Notes under the pieces: model-generated
Told to the model about the DNA's origin: nothing
The model's input: only the letters and a program-made list of their open reading frames with translations
The model's database searches: none
DNA from: Mesorhabditis belari
Lineage: Eukaryota > Nematoda > Chromadorea > Rhabditida > Rhabditidae
Length of the DNA: 64,000 nt
Direction of reading: 5' to 3'
Assembly (NCBI GenBank): GCA_958450365.1
Contig: CAUEEP010000730.1
Location: 708,001 to 772,000 of the forward strand
Part shown: piece after piece, positions 61,640-64,000 of the stretch
Layout: every line of letters starts with the position of its first letter
Numbering within the stretch: position 1 is the first letter of the stretch
Translations under genes and position numbers: made by a program

Positions 61640-62384
61640 TTTTTACAGGTAAATCGACGATGATCGTGCATTTTGAACGCATCACTGATTGGCAACACGA
61701 AACACGCGCCGAAAGCCTCCCCGTACGCGGAATAACATCGTTTGGCTAGGTAAAGCTTTTGGATGATACGGCTTTAAATTTTACACAGTAACATGGACCA
61801 TGAATCGGGCTGTTTAACCAATTTCTAACCGTTCTATTATTTCGGTAAAAGTATGAATAAGAACCAATTCTTTAAGCATTGAAGCCTTTAGCTAATTACC
61901 ATCAACTGTGTAAAGGTGCAATGTTTGTTTTCTTTAGACGACTCCCCGCCACTCCACGGTCATCGCGTGGCCACGGTTCGCGACACCACGAAGTTGGTCG
62001 TCTTCGGACGGAAGAAGGGCAGAGCCCATGTGAAGTCTTGCAGGACGCGACAAGGCTCACAACAACGATCACCACCACCAAAATGGAACTCTACGTGGAA
62101 GTAGAGGAGAATTCGCTGATTGAAGAGACCGCACAAGAGGATTTGCCAAAATGGCAAAGAATCTTGGGAAAAAGGTGCGTCTGAGTGAATTTTATGCAAT
62201 TTGCTTGCATTTGATAAGCTTTCAAATAAATTACGTTAATTTAAAAGATTTCTAATAATCTTTTTGTTTTAGAGAGACTTCGACACGAGTTTGATACGCA
62301 AAAGACTCCAGCGATTTGAAGCCACTCGAGAAATGAAGCGAGAATTTCTGAGGGATTTTAGCACATAAATGAAAAGGTACGAAT
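61640..62384 (+). CDS. Coding-like exons, model unresolved
   Basis: Three blocks with good splice sites are present. The first, about 61650-61749, follows tttacag and can start MIVHFERITDWQHETR. The second, about 61938-62175, follows ctttag; one frame reads HRVATVRDTTKLVVFGRKKG and another KMELYVEVEENSLIEE. The third, after gttttag near 62274, reads DTSLIRKRLQRFEATREMKR to a stop. No single set of junctions links good frames across all three, so it may be a damaged gene or have an exon I mis-placed. Family unknown. Confidence 0.35.
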
Positions 62385-63025
62385 TCAATTGCAGTATTTT
62401 TGCGAATTTTTATAGTTTTCTTTAGGATTAGCTTAACTTTTACCCAAATCTATCGCAAGATACTCATTTTAGGTCAAATTTAGCAAATGCTTTTATAGTT
62501 TTTAAGAAAACCTAGAAGATGAAGGTAAATTTTTGAGAATTTAGTAAAAATGTAGTTAAGCATGCTGGTCAGAGTTGAAATTATTCCTTGTAATAGCTTT
62601 TTGTGGCTTTATGACCTGGCTTGACCGTGCTTCGGCCTTAAAATTGTAAAGTACTTGAAGTTATGTCTCTAAGCAATAGTGATGAATAAAATTTTAACGT
62701 AACGCATTGTAAATAGGACGTGGTGTTTTGAAAAAGAAATTAAAATCTCAACAGATCCTTTATTTAGACAGTAGTAAATTTCAGCTATCGATATAAAAGA
62801 CAGCTAACAAATACTGATTGATGTTTAAATAGGTATATACATCTTTTTCTGTGTCATAGTGTTATTTTGTGAATTGCATGTACTTTGTAGTATGTTTCTG
62901 CGGAAATAAATGGTATAATTCAATGCATTCAAATTTTTATTCACCTGTGAAAGCTTTATATCTTTTACGATTTATTTAGTTTTTTGGCGGTTTCTTTATT
63001 CTGTTAGTACAATTGAAACCTTTAG
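62385..63025. other. Intergenic, no gene seen
   Basis: AT-rich; a possible polyadenylation signal (aataaa) lies near 62685. A cctttag acceptor immediately precedes the next ATG at 63026. Confidence 0.4.
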
Positions 63026-63975
63026 ATGACCCCAAATGGAAAGCCGAAAAACGATCCTTTTTCTTTTCGGCCAGGGTCTGAAAAAAATTGTTTTAATTAT
63101 ATTGAAAATCTTAGTTCGTCTGCTAGAAAACGCCCGAAGCCCTTATCAAGGAAAACCCCTGATGGCGAAATTGTTAGCTGATCTGATCAATTTATGTTTT
63201 TATCTTTGAATTTTAGACCTTCATTGACTCGGATCCTGACGAGAATGAATCACATCAAAGGACAACTTCAAAGAATTCGACAAGCAGACCGTACCCAAAA
63301 ATTGACGATCTATTCAAAGCAAAAAGCGCGAAACCAACCAATCAGCCAAAGTTTTAACTAAATTTATTGATTTCTAAGTTTCTTTTTAGATTTAAGCCGG
63401 ACTTTGAATTTGGCGGCGATCCCTTGGTTATGAACACGAAGCGACGAATCCTGAATATCTTAGATCCGGTTGCATTTATGTTTAGTTTTGTTATGAAGAG
63501 AGTTTAGGATGGTGGGCGTCATAAGGAACTTGAGGAAAACGTTGAACTATCTGTTCGAAGGACCATGACAACAATTACGCAGAAAAAGCCGAAAAAGTGG
63601 GATATTTTTCTCGAGAATAATTTTGTTGTCTTTAGCAGCAGATTTATGACCCCAATCATGAGCAATGGAAACGATTTCAAAACAGCTGGAGGGAGCAAAA
63701 TTGACAAAGGAATGTGCAAAATTTACAATGGCGATGATGCTGGCTCGACTGCTGGAGATGAAAGTGGCGGATCTCAGACAACTGAAGCAGCTACTTCGAG
63801 ATTTAATGCACCAAAAGATCAGACATCATTGACCAAGTGAGTTGGGTTATAATATACTCCTACTGTTGATTGTATAGAAAGTTGTCTCTACCAAGGCCTC
63901 CCAATGGTTCATTTATGGCGTCAAATTCAAAGTTTAACGATGCGGCCATTAATGCAAAACAAGATCAACCGCAAG
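63026..63975 (+). CDS. Unrecognised disordered protein, 5' part
   Basis: Exons 63026-63172, 63217-63350, 63390-63468, 63508-63836 and 63878-63975 join in phase; the gene runs past the window. It starts MTPNGKPKNDPFSFRPGSEK right after cctttag. The product is polar and basic/acidic mixed, rich in Lys, Ser, Asn and Pro (SSSARKRPKPLSRK, FIDSDPDENESHQR, TITQKKPKKW), with no membrane segment or known domain so far. It looks like the disordered N-terminus of a nuclear protein, but no family can be named from this part. Confidence 0.6.
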
Positions 63976-64000
63976 GTTCCTTTTTACTTTACCGTACAGC

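Overview
The window is nuclear DNA of a free-living-type nematode, probably Rhabditida. It is AT-rich, introns are short, and 3' splice sites are mostly TTTTAG or TTTCAG, often directly before a start ATG as for trans-spliced genes. Gene content is typical of nematodes: an ACC/LGC-46-like cys-loop channel, an astacin of the NAS type, a G-alpha-like protein, yop-1 and spd-1. A selenocysteine-encoding SELENOK gene argues against Caenorhabditis, where thioredoxin reductase is the only known selenoprotein. All exon models were spliced by eye with reading phase checked at each junction; none is confirmed by cDNA.

Layout, 0-15 kb (+ strand): 3' end of an ENPP-type ecto-phosphodiesterase (254-1305); a PRC1/SPD-1 microtubule bundler (2076-3997); a SOSS-B single-strand DNA-binding protein with a Tc1-like element in intron 1 (4573-6631); a METTL13-type methyltransferase 167 nt downstream (6799-9607); and an INPP5A/IPP-5 homologue lacking most catalytic residues (10888-14584). 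15-30 kb (- strand): a PAR-motif cys-loop channel (15135-19160), a repeat-filled 4.8 kb gap, an astacin with EGF and CUB modules (24015-28725), and yop-1 (29262-30219). 31-34 kb: a 2.97 kb transposon with about 420-bp inverted repeats and an intact 505-codon ORF that I could not place in a named superfamily. 34.6-35.3 kb: a decayed mariner.

36-48 kb: an unrecognised membrane protein (-, 35986-37922), a possible small membrane gene (+, about 38.2-38.7 kb), a CCDC134 orthologue (+, 39409-41065), a CAMLG/GET2-like protein (+, 42670-43799), DDX54 (-, 44499-47750) and PC4/SUB1 (-, 47966-48540). The last two lie head-to-tail 215 nt apart. 49-64 kb (+ strand): SELENOK with an in-frame TGA and a foldable SECIS element (49433-50112), a G-alpha with degenerate switch regions (53753-56416), a pseudokinase with HRN in place of HRD and an apparent frameshift (56728-60077), a two-TM protein (60120-60807), an unresolved coding-like stretch (61.6-62.4 kb), and the 5' part of an unknown disordered protein running off the end (63026-63975).

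The stand-out is the selenoprotein. Its TGA sits exactly at the Sec position of the SELENOK C-terminus, and about 110 nt after the following stop lies a hairpin with the SECIS quartet, an apical AAA and two fully paired helices. Many introns and intergenic gaps carry MITEs, fold-backs and minisatellites. These include a five-copy 160-235 bp family and a 266-270 bp family, found in the introns of several genes.
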